This document shows, in pieces, positions 10,833 to 23,306 of a DNA stretch of 64,000 bases. The notes beneath the pieces were generated by a model. It searched no databases, was not told the DNA's origin, and saw only the letters and a program-made list of their open reading frames with translations. Made by a program: the position numbers and the translations under genes. This DNA comes from Lasiosphaeris hirsuta. Lineage: Eukaryota; Ascomycota; Sordariomycetes; Sordariales; Lasiosphaeriaceae. Positions within the stretch are counted from its first letter, which is position 1. Each line of letters opens with the position of its first letter. The stretch covers positions 3,162,001 to 3,226,000 of the forward strand of contig JAUKUA010000001.1 in the NCBI GenBank assembly GCA_030549175.1, written 5' to 3'.

Positions 10833-13563
10833 GTTCTCTCGACAGCGCAAGTAGAAGATCCTTTCCCCAGATTTCGCGCGGCACTAGACGCTAACCGATT
10901 GCCAGGGAAGCCACGATATTGCAAACTTGAGCTAAGCTGCCGCACCGTTTACTGCACTACAAGAAATGCTTGTATTTTACGCCTTCAGAAGAAGCAAGCT
11001 ACGGCCAAGGGGTGACGCCGTACATGTATTGCTAGAACCGCCTTGGATCATCGGCCTCTTTTCCATGATCCTAAGCAACTTGGTTGGCTTTGCATTCCGA
11101 CTGAACGGACACGACAGGGGGGCCGCACCCCGCGAGGTGGACCCGGACCTGGTGAGCAGCAGACCGCACCTAAGGGTTGAGAGTTGAGGGAGACGACGCA
11201 GCGGCGGCGATTTCTGTAAGGTCCCGAAAAAGCAGCTGTGCTAAAGATTTTGTGCTACGTTACCTGAACCTGCGAGGGCATGCAGACATACACACTAGCC
11301 TTCGTGTCGTCACGGGCAGTTGCAGATAGGTTGTCTTTGCACGGAGAAACCCTTTGGGTGCCCAAGGCCGCAGGACCACCAGGTCGCACAGCGACCCGAC
11401 GCAGAAACAGGTCGGCGATTTGCGTAACCTCAGCGCTCTCGTTCCTGCAGATTTGGTCCCCGATTTGCCTCTGATAGGGCCCAGCGAGCCGAAGACGGGA
11501 AAACCAGCTTCCGGACGACGGCCGACTTGGCCGTGCGATAGTTGTTGATCAACGGGTGGCTGTGGATCAACCACCCGGTCACCAATGGCCAGCGGGGCAT
11601 TCGCTGACGAGCATTCTGCATGAATTGTCTCCTCACCCCCAAGCCCTCCTCAGCACACTGCTAGGCCTGGACTCTACTCTGCTCCGACCTCACGTCACGA
11701 GCACGCTTTCTGCTTCGTCCCCGTGGGAGATGATGGCCGATCCCGATCGCCCCCACGAGAGAGGTGTCGATTGGAACAAAAATCGAGTTTAGTGTAGTCC
11801 GGGGATGCTGTGGTGAAGGGACGTGCGGCGTGTCGATCACAAAAAAGTATATTTGGAGCTTGGTGCAAGGCAGGGAGCTGGGTGGCGCTGCGAGAGAAGC
11901 AAATCAACTGTCGACAATGGCTCACCACAGTGACCGTTTCTACCCTACCCCTGCAGCCAGCTTGTTTGGCCTCGAGATTGACAGATCTGTGTCTGACTTT
12001 CTGCTGCAGGAACAAGAAACAGAGAGCACGCCCCCACAGGATGCGGCCAGGAACGACCGATACTGGACTATCTCCGATGCGTTCCCAACGCCGTGCCATC
12101 TCCAAGATGACTCGCAGCGTCCTGCGTCCCTCGGCCACCATTTCTTGCAGCCATCTTGGATCAGTGGGTTTAAAATGTATCGCATGTTCGGGTGCTCCTC
12201 AAACTTGTAACTATCGACGCGGTCGTCTTTGGGGGGATGCGGCTCAACACAACAAACATAAATAGAACCGGATCTCCCGGGTTCACCGTAAATGAATACG
12301 CAGTGTTAAATTGCCTTCCCCACGCTGGGAGCGCCCGGGGGTTTCCGCCAAATGGCAGCCGGGTATTTATCTGCAGTAATCTCTGGCTCGTGGTTCGACG
12401 CGGCAGTGGATATAGACCATTGCCATTGTCCTAGGTATGTCTGCGACTGCGAGACCCCCTTAGCTTCAACGCTGGGACAGGAGGTAACGCAGCGCATAAA
12501 ATGTGGACGACGAGCGCGCCTCCAAAACCCCTGCGCGGTGTTCCCCTGTTGCAGGTTGTGCAGTCGTGAGATTGTGCGCAAGGTCGCGACGAGGGGTGCA
12601 GGTGCTTCGCGGAAAGACAGGACCTGAGGGCCCTGTGCAAATCGAGCGGTCCCGATGCAAGGATTCCGACCCTCCTCTGGACAGGCCCTCTGCGGGGAGA
12701 GGATATCCATACAGCTGACTCCTGGTGCTGATCGAAGTACTCCGTACCCCCTTCGCCACAGGGACATCAAGCACAGTGCGTCGACGTGATAATAGCGCAG
12801 CAGGGGCAGGGGGCTCGAGGAGACAAGGTCAAGCCCTTCAAGACACAGAAACACGTGGCTGCCCGGACTAGAAAATGATCCTAATCTCCCGCCCCTTGGA
12901 CGTGCTCCATCGAGGCATGCAGCGTCATCTCACGATGGCGTCAAGGAGCCCTTTTCTTCGCTCCAAGGGCGGCAAGACGCTGCAGCTTGCGCTTCTGAGT
13001 CGCAATATTTCCTGGCCGCTCCCACTCCCGCCCACTCCCGAGTCAGCGGAGGGGAAGGCATTGCTCGCCGCAGGAAATAACCTATATTTGTGCGGGCGAG
13101 AGCGCGCGCCAACTTTGAGAGCAAAACTCCGCTGCCTGTTTCTTCATTTGCTGCCTTTTTTAAATTTTTTTTTTTAATACTAGCCGTGATGCGAGAACAA
13201 CGTGCCTCTCGATCCCGCTCCCAGCCGATGTCGCTCATGGTGTGTGGTGCCGCGGTGTCTGCCGTAAGCAAGTGCTACGGCGAGTTGGTTGCCGTTTGTG
13301 AACTGAACGCTTCAACTGCCATCCATGCGAAGGTCACACTCGAGCACACTTTGTCCAGACCCAACTCTGCATGCTGTGGCTCATGCCTCGGGCGGCCGAG
13401 CTCTTAGAGGAATGGCCTGTTGTTTTATAACCCGACGCGTGCACACTGGTCAGGCTCTACTATGCTTGCGCCTGCCAATTCAAAGGCTTTACTCAAGACA
13501 CTGACGGAGCAAAAGGCCTGGGCATCACCCACGAGGGTGCCCTACCAACGCCGAGGGGGTGGA

Positions 13564-13577
13564 CCCCCCCCCCCCCC
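13564..13577 (+). repeat. C14 homopolymer
   Basis: Fourteen consecutive C residues inside the gene desert. Confidence 0.85.
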
Positions 13578-16500
13578 TCCGACCACGGCCCAGACACGGC
13601 GGGGAGATGCGGGTGACTGTCTCGTTGTCGTCTCAGGCCTGATGGGATTTTCCCCCGCCGAGGCTCTGTGTTGGAGCTCTCTGTGGAGTGCACCAGATTT
13701 GACGTATGCCGTCCAATAGGAGAGTAGATGCCTGCCAAGCTTCGGGGAAAGACAGGCCATCTTGTCTCTGCAGAAGCTACCAAACCCCAGCCCCCGCGCC
13801 CTCCATCCAGCGATGGACGCTGGCAGCAAGCAGGCTTATCAATCAGCAATCAGCCTCCTAAACCCAAAGTTACCGCAAACTCGTGCAAGGCTTTGCCGTT
13901 GCTTCCAGGCGTTCCGTTACGGGGCATACACGACCAGTGCAGCTCCTATGCAAGACGCGACGCAGCATACTACGCCCGACTTGTCGAGACAAACAAAAGC
14001 CAATATCTTCCGCGGATGATGAGTGAAGAGCGAAGGTTACTCCAGAAGGTATAATTGCCCCGTTTATGTGCGTAAGTCTTGGACCACACATCACTAGTCT
14101 CGTGCCGTGCTCCTTCTTGGGATCATTGCTGGGTCTTTAGTAAGCGGGCGGGCGTGTCATTAAATTCAATTGAAGCGCCGTTTGAGCCGGCGGTCATGAT
14201 TCTGATGGTGCGAGTCGTCTGAAGTTGTCCCGTTGTTGCGTTGCGTCCCGGGGGGCGGGGACAGTGATGCGCAGCGGGAACGGCGGACCACACAGGTGGT
14301 TAGCATTGTATGGGCAGGAAGTCCCCAGCAGAAACCCCCATTTCCCGACGCTGATACCTGGCATATATTGCACATCCTAAGAAAATCCTCTGAGGGCGGC
14401 AGCTCGGTCGGTATGTTTTGGGTTCCAGCACGGCTGGGAGGGACAGCGACCAAACAGACAAGCGTCCTTCTGCCACACGGGCAGGGGTGGATGGGCCTTG
14501 CTCTCAAGGCTTCTCAATTTCACGAGGCAGGTCTGCAGAACTTCGAGCTTTGCATCCTCCGTCAAAGCTTTGATGTCTTCATGCCGCACCTTGTGGTAGT
14601 ATGTTGCGGTCGAAAAACATTACGCCAGCGATTGGATTTTACTCGCGATGGAGCCGTTGTGCGCGACTATAAGAGAGGGTACTGGTGTACACCGTAAAGG
14701 CTTCAGATCATTGTTCAAGCGTGCTATCTTGTCTGCCAGTGCCCCCCGGGACAGCCTCCCCCTTGTTACTTCTGATCAAAGTCTTGGGTCTTGACGACCG
14801 GAAGCACAGCAGCCCCCGCAGTGTGCATCTTGAACCCTCTGTGCTGGCGCCGCGGACGGGACTTGATGCTACCCTTCCCTGCGGCAGTTTGTCTGGTTCC
14901 CCAATCGACCCCTTGCCTTTTGGGATTCGGGCTCCGCAACAAGAATTGTGTTTGTGCAAATTTGGCGGACTCCATAAATAGCAAAGAGAGCTGGTGCAGT
15001 ATCACTTTGCGGCGTCGCGCTGTGCAACCACCTCCCTTGTCTACCATCCAGCTGTTTTGCAACCTCTGCCGCCTTCATTGGGTCAGACGATGGCGATACA
15101 GGTCAAGACGATGAATCGGCAGCTTGTTTTTCGTTGACGTACCTGACCAAATGTTCCATCGAAAGCTACTGATCCAACTGTATGAACGACAATCTGCAGT
15201 CGAAAGGTAAAACGTGCCGAGGCTTGCATATCACTCTGGTCGAGGCAGGCAGCCCTCAGCACGGGGACGACGTAATTTGCCTTGAGCAGCGTGCGGCAAT
15301 GGAGGGGAAGATTCTGCCTCGTTCGAATAGGCTCGGTGTCTGTATTCTTTTCCGTATCTACGGTTTTTTTCTTCTCACGATGAGCCAAGCGGTGCATGGG
15401 TGCCGAGTACCTTTGCCGATAAGCGTCATCTTCGCGCGTTACCGAGTCGCCTGCAACCTTGGACGGTTCTTGACGCACGCTTTGATCCGATTCTCAACAT
15501 GAGGAGATTTGCCTGCGCCATTGTGATCAAAAAGATGTGTAGCCACAGGCGACAGCAGCACGCCCCGCTCGTGCTGGAATGGAAATCACGGTGCTTTCGG
15601 TGGGTTGTTTGCCGTGACCGGCCACACTTAAAAAATATGCTGCTCGGAAATGTCATCCTGAGCCCACTGTCGTAACAATAGGATGCGGGTAGCTGCGTGT
15701 GTGGTGTGCGACTGTGAGGGTCCTGAAAGAATGTCGGGTGTGTCGCCAGTGAGCCAGCGCCGTACCTATCTGATGATGCTTCAGAGTGATGGATGTGTGC
15801 CGCTCACGTCAGTGAGGCAGGCCAACGTCAACCGGCAAGTTGGATTGCGCTCGCACGACAAAGGTCAAAGCAGGGGGTAGCAGCTTTGAGGACAGGTCAG
15901 GTGCAGTCATGCGAATCAGAAGCGGAGGTAAGCGAAGGGACCCACCCAAAGCAGCCATCCAAGTGGTTGAGGGTAGTCGCAAGGTTTGGAACGCCGAGGA
16001 ACTTTTGTCTCCACAAGACCTCTAATGGTCCTGTGGGTAGAGTGGGGAGGGGCAGGATGCAGGACCACAACAGCAGACCCGCTTGGGACTCTCCTTCTCC
16101 ACTCCTAGGTACGCTGCGGAATCGAGCTATGTGTTTATGCCTTGGCCTTGGGTAGGTAGTGGGGACGGAGCGTGTTGTGATGACGGGGTAAGCTAGCAGT
16201 TGAGTTCTGCGCTCTCAAAGATCGTTGGAGGCTCAAAAAACGGCGTCCCCGCCGTCTGAAGATCAGGGATTTGGGGGGTGGCGTTGTGGAGCCTGTTGGT
16301 CCAAGATGAGTTCTTGGGAAAGGAAAGTGCAATGGGGAGCGAGTCGAAAGCGCACGCTTGACAAACTGCCCATAGGAGTAACAAAAGGCTGGGTTACATT
16401 GTGCTGTGATGATGTGATATGTAGTTCGTGATATGTGGTAGAGAGACACCTGAAGAGTCTTTAGGATACATTTCTCACACACAACGACTGTCAAAGTTGC

Positions 16501-18459
16501 TTTGACTGGACTGACTCGCGTGAGTGGTCGCCGGATCCCAGCCCGGTGGTCGAGTCGTGAGGCTCTCCCAGTGGCCTCCGATGTTCAGTGGCGCGACGCC
16601 ATGGAGCAGCAACGTTTGGTCGACAAGCCCGTTCCTGGATCGCCAGGCTTATTTTCATCCCTTGTCTTCCGAGACAGGAGAAAACTCAACGACATCCTTA
16701 TCTTCGCGCGCTAGTTCGTGTGTTTAAGGCACATGCTTTTTTTTTATGATAAAAAAAAACCGTTGGTCTGCTAGTCTGACGAGAGGCTTGACGCCCAACG
16801 AATAGCCCGGGGATAGGCAGGATGAACAACACTGGTCTACCATTTACCTCACGTGAAGGCGGGCAAGGCAAGGCGGAGGAGGGGCTTATGGCTCCAGTGT
16901 CGATCCGGCAGGTACGGTAGGGCGTGCGAGCGCCTCATGGGAGATGTGTGATCCATCGAAGATAGCCATTCACAACACGACTGCCGGGATGGGGTCGATC
17001 TTGACTCCGGGTTACCGGTTGAGGGCTCACTTTAATTGTGCGTTTTCCAATGCGATTCGTGTACGTCTTGCTTTTGTAAACCCGCGTCCCTATATCTACT
17101 CTATTTCCGGAAGCAGAGAGCTTGGGAGAGCTTGACTGGAGCGAGCGAAAGTTGTGTGATCTGGGGATGTCACCGTGCTTACCCGCACCGTCTCGGGGGT
17201 CGGCGCGACAGGGCCAAGAGCCCTGGCCTGGCGAGCCAGGGTCCCCGTGCTGCTGAGCCAACTGCGGGTACCGTGGATGTCGGCATGCCACTGGGCAGTC
17301 GTACAGTGCGAGTCGATCAGCTGTGCGCCACTCTTGGCTGTCGTTCGCCGCCCTTTTCTGTCCTCGAACTCGGCAACTCCAATTGAGATCCGCTGTGATG
17401 CGCTGCCGTCGCCGTTCACGCCTCGAGCCGCTTTGCTGCTTGCTCCCTCAATCTGCGATAGATAACCGACACGGGCGCACTCCAGGCTAGATTCTGGGTG
17501 CCCTCTCGCGCCGTTGAATCGATCAGGAGATCTTGAGGGAGGAATAGCCATCATGTTGCGATTGGCTTGTCTGGGCCGACTCATCACGCTCTTAGTTCTT
17601 GTAGTATTCTTGAATCTGTCTCGCCGCGGCCGGGCACGGGTCTCTGCCGGCCTCGCTTCTTCCCTTAGGTCTCACCCGCCCTTCAGCCGTCACCGTCACG
17701 GTTGCCTTCACTGTCCGTTCCGCCGTACCCTGACTCGGCCTAGACGGAAAGAAACATGCATGCAAAAAGGAGAAAGAAGAGGGCTTTGCAATGCTTTATG
17801 GTAATGCTGATTGTGTGGGAGCGGAAATCTACCCAGCGCAAGTCGCGCTCATGCTCAAATGGTACCGTGTAATATCTGACTCGCCTGCACGGACAATATC
17901 TTCAGCTCAGCTTTGAGGTGCTGCTGGAAAGCTTGGTGACCAAAAGCTTGGACGCCTGGACGCCTCAGTTCTCTTGCGAGGGCTTTAGGTGGCACCGGCC
18001 TGCACCTGGACCAGGGATTGCCTTGAGAAAGCTTTGGGAAACCTCTAGGTGGGGCATCCGCTGACGCCCCGTTGTCGCTGTTTTGTGCGAGCTGTGCTGC
18101 ACCTGCCCCTGGTCCGATGCTCAGTTTGTGTCCAGTGGGGGCTTGGCAGGGTGGGATTTCTTGTTCCAAGGCGCACTGCACTCAATGCGGCCCCAACACT
18201 AGCTCCCAGCCCTCCTTGCAGCTGTTCCCACCCGCAACTGAACCCCTGTCAACCCTGGTTACTCTGCCTGTCCCGCGACCTGGCCCCTCACCCGTAACAA
18301 AAAAAAAAAAAGGAAATAGGAAAAAAAGAGAACAGAAGGCTTCCGGGAAGCTAGTCGCCCAGCATCGTAGTGCTGGCGGACCAGTGTCCGAAGCCGCCCT
18401 AGTCTAGGCGAGTACCTAAGTACTCCGTATGAGAATGGCGCTTGGATTGCCTCAACGTG

Positions 18460-19345
18460 CCCTGACCCTTGCCGGGGATCCTCCTCTCTTCCACACCACA
18501 CCCACCACACACCCACGCGCACACACACCACTTCACGAGCTGCCCATGTCCAGGCCCATAGGCCCATGTCCATGCCCTGGCCCCGTCGTCCATCCCATGT
18601 CTTGTCCCTTGGCCACCCGCTCGCCGACGTCCCAAGCGCCTGCGCCGTGCGGCGTGTGCTGCACACGTCCCGTCTCCCTCTTGATTCTGGATCACTTCCC
18701 TCGCTCCCCTCACGGCACTCGCACTGAGCTGACTGGCACCAGGACTGGTGGGCTGGACTGTGCAGGCCCTCCTCTCCTCTCATCAACGAGAGCGAGGAAC
18801 AAATACTTCCAAGCGGTGCCCCACAAGCCTCCCTGGATCTCTCACACTGTCTCTCTCCCGTCGTGATTTGCTCCCTGCTCCCTGCTCCCTGCTCCCACTC
18901 TTTGCTCCTTGCTCCCCGTGTTGTCGCCCTCAGAGCATGTCCTTGCCAGGGGAAGCTTTCGCCAGGGAAGAGTGAGTCTTGATTCACCATCTGCGAGTTG
19001 TGCGCATCTCCCCGTCTCTGCCTCGCCCTTCCGCTCCCGGCCGCCCCCATCACCCTCGTCTCTACCCTCGTCTTCACGCTGCTGCCCCTCCACCTTGACG
19101 CCCCCTCGCTCAGTCTTAAACCGGCCAAGCCCCCCCCCCCAGCCAGTTCCCATCCTTTCTTGTTTTGGCTCTGGCTCTATCCCATCAGACCCACACGCTC
19201 TTTCATGTCGTCCACCCCAACTCAGAGGGCCTCCACCAGCTTGTCTGCCTAACCTCCAGTCGCTCTTTTTGCAAGTCTTGCTCTCCCTACGCTTGGTAGC
19301 CCGCAGATTTTGGCTTGGCCCATCCGGACGTAGAGGTGGACTGAT
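18460..19345 (+). promoter_or_regulatory. Pyrimidine-rich proximal promoter/5' leader of the homeobox gene
   Basis: About 0.9 kb that is strongly C/T-rich on the plus strand, with a TGCTCCC array at 18869-18896 and a C11 run at 19130-19140. Long CT-rich tracts just before the start codon are common at promoters and leaders of well-expressed filamentous-fungal genes. This is inferred from composition only; no transcript start can be seen. Confidence 0.45.
18869..18896 (+). repeat. 7-bp tandem array TGCTCCC, four copies
   Basis: Four consecutive perfect TGCTCCC units in the CT-rich leader, followed by degenerate copies up to about 18916. Confidence 0.85.
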
Positions 19346-21508
19346 ATGCTGCGTGCTCTCGAGGGTCAGGTTCTAGCATTCGGCCTCTCGCGTGTGACTG
19401 GCCCGGAGCAGCAGTATCAACAAGCGCAGCCTTACTCACCCGGGCATTCTCACGGATCCGAGACCATGGATATGGAGTATATGGACGTCTACCGCCGACC
19501 ATATTCCGCCAACAACATGCAGAACTTCAACGGCCAGCCTCAGCACGGCCAGCTTCAGCACGGCCAGCCCCAAGGGCATCAATATCCATTTTGGAACCAA
19601 CACCTTCTGGCTCTCTACCAGCAACACCAACAGCGCGCGGCAATGCTGAGCCAGGGCGGCATGCACAGTTCGAAGCAGACGGAACCGAAGCCAAGGCTTG
19701 CGAAGGACGAGGTTGAGCTGCTGGAACGAGAATTCGCAAAGAACCCGAAGCCCAACAGCAGCACCAAACGAGAGCTCGCCGAGCAAATGGGTGTTGAGGT
19801 ACCGAGGATAAATGTTTGTCTTGACAGAGCTCTTCCGAGGTTGTTGCGCACTGACACGATGTGGCAGAATTGGTTCCAGAACCGCCGAGCAAAGGAGAAG
19901 CAGATGAGAAAGACAGCTGAGTTTGAGGCACAGCAAGCTAGGCAGAGGGCCGGCTCCGAGTCGAAGTCCTCGGAGGATCCAGGGTTTGTCAGCGAGTTCT
20001 ATGGATTGAGCAACCACCACCAGCCATTGGGCCTATCAGCCGCCACATTCGGGGATCACGACAGCAGCAACGACGACAGCGATGAAGTTGAATCTGAGAG
20101 GCAACAGAGCATCTTCTGCGACCAGCATGATCCTGGCGTAATCACCATGTTGCCGGCTGTTCAGGGTACCGAGTCCCCTGCCAGTTCAGATAGCGATGGC
20201 TTCATTCACATTGAGTACGACTCATCAAACTCGACCCTTCATCGCCCGCACGTGATAACGGACCTCGCGCCGTCGAGCGTTCTCCCTGTCTCCTTCAGTC
20301 CGATACAGAACCAGGCCGAATTCCAGCGCCCGCCGTCTTATGTCTTTGGCCTCTCTGAATCACACCTAACTGAAGGCCTCCCGACACAAGGTTTTCATCC
20401 CATGTCTTCCCATGGCAGCATGATGGACGAATCTAACCCCCTCGATTCGTTACCCGACAGAGAATACTTCTCGTCGCCTCCGCTCGCACAATTTCCATCT
20501 CAGCTGCTAGCCGAAAGCATGTCGAGGGGCAACAACAAGTCTCCGGCCCATCAAGGACCAGTGGAAGGCTTCTTGAAGCCAGAGCAGCTGTCGCCCTGCT
20601 CGATACCAGATTCGCCCCCGACTCTGCTCGATATGCGATTCAAGTCGCCTCCACCTCCCGCCGACATCGCCAGCCGCAGAAATATGCGGCGTCCGGCTCC
20701 TTTAGGGATCCCGTCCATACGAAATGGCTCGCACGGTCTTGGGCCAAAGACGGGCATTGACGCACCCAGGCGGTCAGAAACGGCAAGCCCAATGCGGCGC
20801 ATATCTTCCGCAACTGGTGGCCTGCCTGGGCGCATCCAGAAATCGTTCGCTAGTACAGCAGGTCCGCGCTCGCCCTTCACAATCGAACGCAACAAAGAAG
20901 CGCTGCTTCAAAGCCTCCAAAACTCGCATTCCCCTATAATGGCATCTCTAAATGGGGCCATGTCACCGCTGACTCCTGAAGGGCTTGGTGGCCAGGGTCT
21001 TCGCGAAAACACAGTGACCACTAACGGGTCGGACGACGAACAGGCCTACACATTTGGCACCATGGGTGCCGTGGGTACCTTCCCAATGTTCAAGGCCGAG
21101 CCCAATATCAAGACACCCCCGGACACACCTGGTCTACCTGGGAACCTGCAGGACCACCACCACTTCTTTGCGAATTCGGTCGATCACGCGTGGAATTTTG
21201 TGCCGCAAGATGAACCCCTGCCAACGCCGAGCCTCTGCAGCCATGGTGGATCTGAGCTCGAGTTTTCGATGGCGGCGCAAATGCCGGCCTACGTGGCTAG
21301 CCAGCCGGTAACGCCTTCATTCCCTCCCTCGATCGGGCCAACGTACGGCGGCTTCTTTGGCGGGAACATGGCCAACACTGAGTACACCTTCCCAGACTCG
21401 TATCAACGAGAGTCGTCGGCGCGATCCTCGCCAGGTGGCGCACCAAGGTCGAAACAGTTTCAGTTCGCCCAAAATGTTACACCGCAAGATTTCAACACTG
21501 ATAAATAG
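19346..21508 (+). CDS. Homeobox transcription factor, probably HTF1/HOX2-type conidiation regulator
   Basis: Model join(19346..19813,19868..21508), 702 residues. The homeodomain (about residues 112-172 spliced) includes KDEVELLEREF (helix 1), TKRELAEQMGVE (helix 2) and the recognition helix INNWFQNRRAKEKQ, which forms only when the 54-bp intron 19814-19867 (GTTTGT donor, CTGAC branch, GCAG acceptor) is removed. A Q/H/P-rich stretch precedes it, and a long Ser/Pro-rich, low-complexity tail follows. The start is uncertain. ATG 19466 (ACCATGG) has better context, and a possible 3' splice site before CAGTATCAACAA (~19411) could mean an upstream exon. An N-terminal homeodomain with this core is known from HTF1/HOX2 of Magnaporthe and Fusarium, required for conidiophore or phialide development. 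Orthology is likely but not proven. Confidence 0.85.
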   Translation: MLRALEGQVLAFGLSRVTGPEQQYQQAQPYSPGHSHGSETMDMEYMDVYRRPYSANNMQNFNGQPQHGQLQHGQPQGHQYPFWNQHLLALYQQHQQRAAMLSQGGMHSSKQTEPKPRLAKDEVELLEREFAKNPKPNSSTKRELAEQMGVEVPRINVCLDRALPRLLRTDTMWQNWFQNRRAKEKQMRKTAEFEAQQARQRAGSESKSSEDPGFVSEFYGLSNHHQPLGLSAATFGDHDSSNDDSDEVESERQQSIFCDQHDPGVITMLPAVQGTESPASSDSDGFIHIEYDSSNSTLHRPHVITDLAPSSVLPVSFSPIQNQAEFQRPPSYVFGLSESHLTEGLPTQGFHPMSSHGSMMDESNPLDSLPDREYFSSPPLAQFPSQLLAESMSRGNNKSPAHQGPVEGFLKPEQLSPCSIPDSPPTLLDMRFKSPPPPADIASRRNMRRPAPLGIPSIRNGSHGLGPKTGIDAPRRSETASPMRRISSATGGLPGRIQKSFASTAGPRSPFTIERNKEALLQSLQNSHSPIMASLNGAMSPLTPEGLGGQGLRENTVTTNGSDDEQAYTFGTMGAVGTFPMFKAEPNIKTPPDTPGLPGNLQDHHHFFANSVDHAWNFVPQDEPLPTPSLCSHGGSELEFSMAAQMPAYVASQPVTPSFPPSIGPTYGGFFGGNMANTEYTFPDSYQRESSARSSPGGAPRSKQFQFAQNVTPQDFNTDK

Positions 21509-23306
21509 AGAAAAGAACAAGGCATTTTTGCCTTTGTATATTTCTGTGTTTTCAATCGCGGCCACACCGGCTGACATGAAGAGATCGGTTTTGTTAGCCG
21601 CCTCGACCCTCTCTCCCTGTCGACCAAAAATGCTCTGTAGCAGCAATGTACCAACAATCCCACACGCATGGCGGGGGCATGTGTGTAGCCACCAAAAAAA
21701 AAAAAAACATATCAGCTGACTGGCTGTGTTTTTCGTTTGCTCGTACCGATGGCATATAAACGAAGCTATGGGACAAGATACGAAAAGGCGCACTCACTTT
21801 TTAATGTAATACGATAAAAGGATGAATTCGAATTTTGGATGGGCGGTTTCTTATTGCTTTCTTTTTGTGGGATAGGAATGATTTGGATACCCCCCTGATA
21901 GGGAGAGAGAGGCACTTTGCGATGCTGGTCCTGGCCCGTCGTTTCCGCGGGTAGATTTGGAAGTCTCCCCTGATGTGGTTTGGACTATTTTCGGTTTTAA
22001 TTTTTTTTTTGGAGTGTTTGGGGGTCTCCTTACCAAGAGAGCCTTCGTCATTGGCGTCAGGAAGGGAAAGTTCCTACAAGCGAGACAGGCGCCGCGGTTT
22101 GGGAACATCAAGCTACTGGGTATGATATTACCATGGGGAACCCGCGGATACACGAAATTACGAATGGAAAGAGCGCGGGGGAAGGCGGGTTTCTTGGAGT
22201 CATGGGTGGCAGATCAGATGATGGACTTGGCGAGCGAGGAGAGAAAGCGGTGAAGGGGAAGGCGTGCGCGGACACACTTTATATACGCATATATGTACGC
22301 TCTGGCATTGGCAGCCTCATGGAATATGAGGCTTTACCTGTCACTACCCAACCTTGGCTACCTCGGATCTCTAGCAGCAAAGTACGTGCGCAAAGTGCGA
22401 TGAACTATACACATGCCACTTGCCACAGCCCGCGTGACGATGATGAGGATGTGCAGACACGTAGATAAGATGGGGTTTGATGGGCGGGTAGTGTTGAGAA
22501 CTTTAGGGGCAATATTGCTCGCCATCAAATTTCAAATATGCGGTCGATATACCGTTGTCATAGTACACTAGGGCGTAGTGGTGTGGCAGTTCATATAGTA
22601 GTTAAGGAGAAAATCATGTCGTGCATTAGCTGGGCTCGAGACGAGCCGCCGGGGCGGTGGGATCGGCAGCATCTCACCACCACCCGGGATCCCGGGTAAA
22701 TCCACTTATCCAGGCTGGCGGGAACACGGTGTTGCAGAGCTGAGCCGAGGTGGTATAATACGGCTTATTATCAGCCACCGGTCCACTCCCTATTCCGCAA
22801 TGACACCTGGGCTGCCAACCTCGGGGAGCTAGCGTCTGTCTCTGCCCAACTCACAAGCATCCAAGATCACCGGGGTGCAGAAATTCTGCGCCGATGGCGA
22901 GGTTATAATAACCGGGTATTTGTTGATATCATAACGCTGCAAAGTTTCTACCCGATCTGTGCAAAGCTCCAGACTTTGATCCTCCAACCAACCCTATCAT
23001 TACCCTACCGCATAAAATACCCGTCCCAGCCTCCGTCATAACTCCAATAATCCTTGCTCAATGCCGTCTCCATTCAATTACCAAACTTCTCCCCTGATGA
23101 TCCTCTACGATCCAATCTAGTCGGCCACCGCCGTTTCATCCATGCCTCCCACCGCACATGGCGAGATATTTGCAAGATATCTAGGGGGTATCGTTCCACT
23201 GTGTGCCTCACCACGGACGCGCGACCACGAAAGAAAATGTATGTGAAGGAAAAAAATACATGGGCTTAAGCTCAAGATTGAACAAGCTGCACACTCCCCA
23301 TTCCAT
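21509..23306. other. Convergent 3' intergenic region homeobox gene / SSK2
   Basis: About 1.8 kb between two stop codons. It is AT-richer after 22480 and has a perfect 16-bp palindrome at 22682-22697. No convincing coding frame or RNA gene was found. Confidence 0.5.
22682..22697. repeat. Perfect 16-bp palindrome ACCCGGGATCCCGGGT
   Basis: The sequence equals its own reverse complement over 16 bases. An imperfect inverted repeat (GGTGGTATAATA ... TTATTATCAGCCACC) follows at about 22750-22785. Confidence 0.85.

Larger units (their letters stand above)
9320..18459. other. Gene desert upstream of the homeobox gene
   Basis: About 9 kb in which I find no open frame with a recognisable domain and no chain of exons with good splice signals on either strand. 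Features seen are an 8-bp tandem array (10801-10832), G15 and C14 runs (10459-10473, 13564-13577), and two copies of the word AGTACTCCGTA (12736, 18419). The first few hundred bases should be the 3' UTR of the HAD gene. The remainder may be cis-regulatory DNA, a long 5' leader or introns of the homeobox gene, or non-coding RNA genes; the sequence alone does not decide. Confidence 0.5.

Noticed and set aside
18259..19128. 289-codon minus-strand frame before the homeobox gene
   Set aside because: Arises from the CT-rich tract (GA-rich on the other strand); Arg/Gly/Glu-rich low complexity, no domain.
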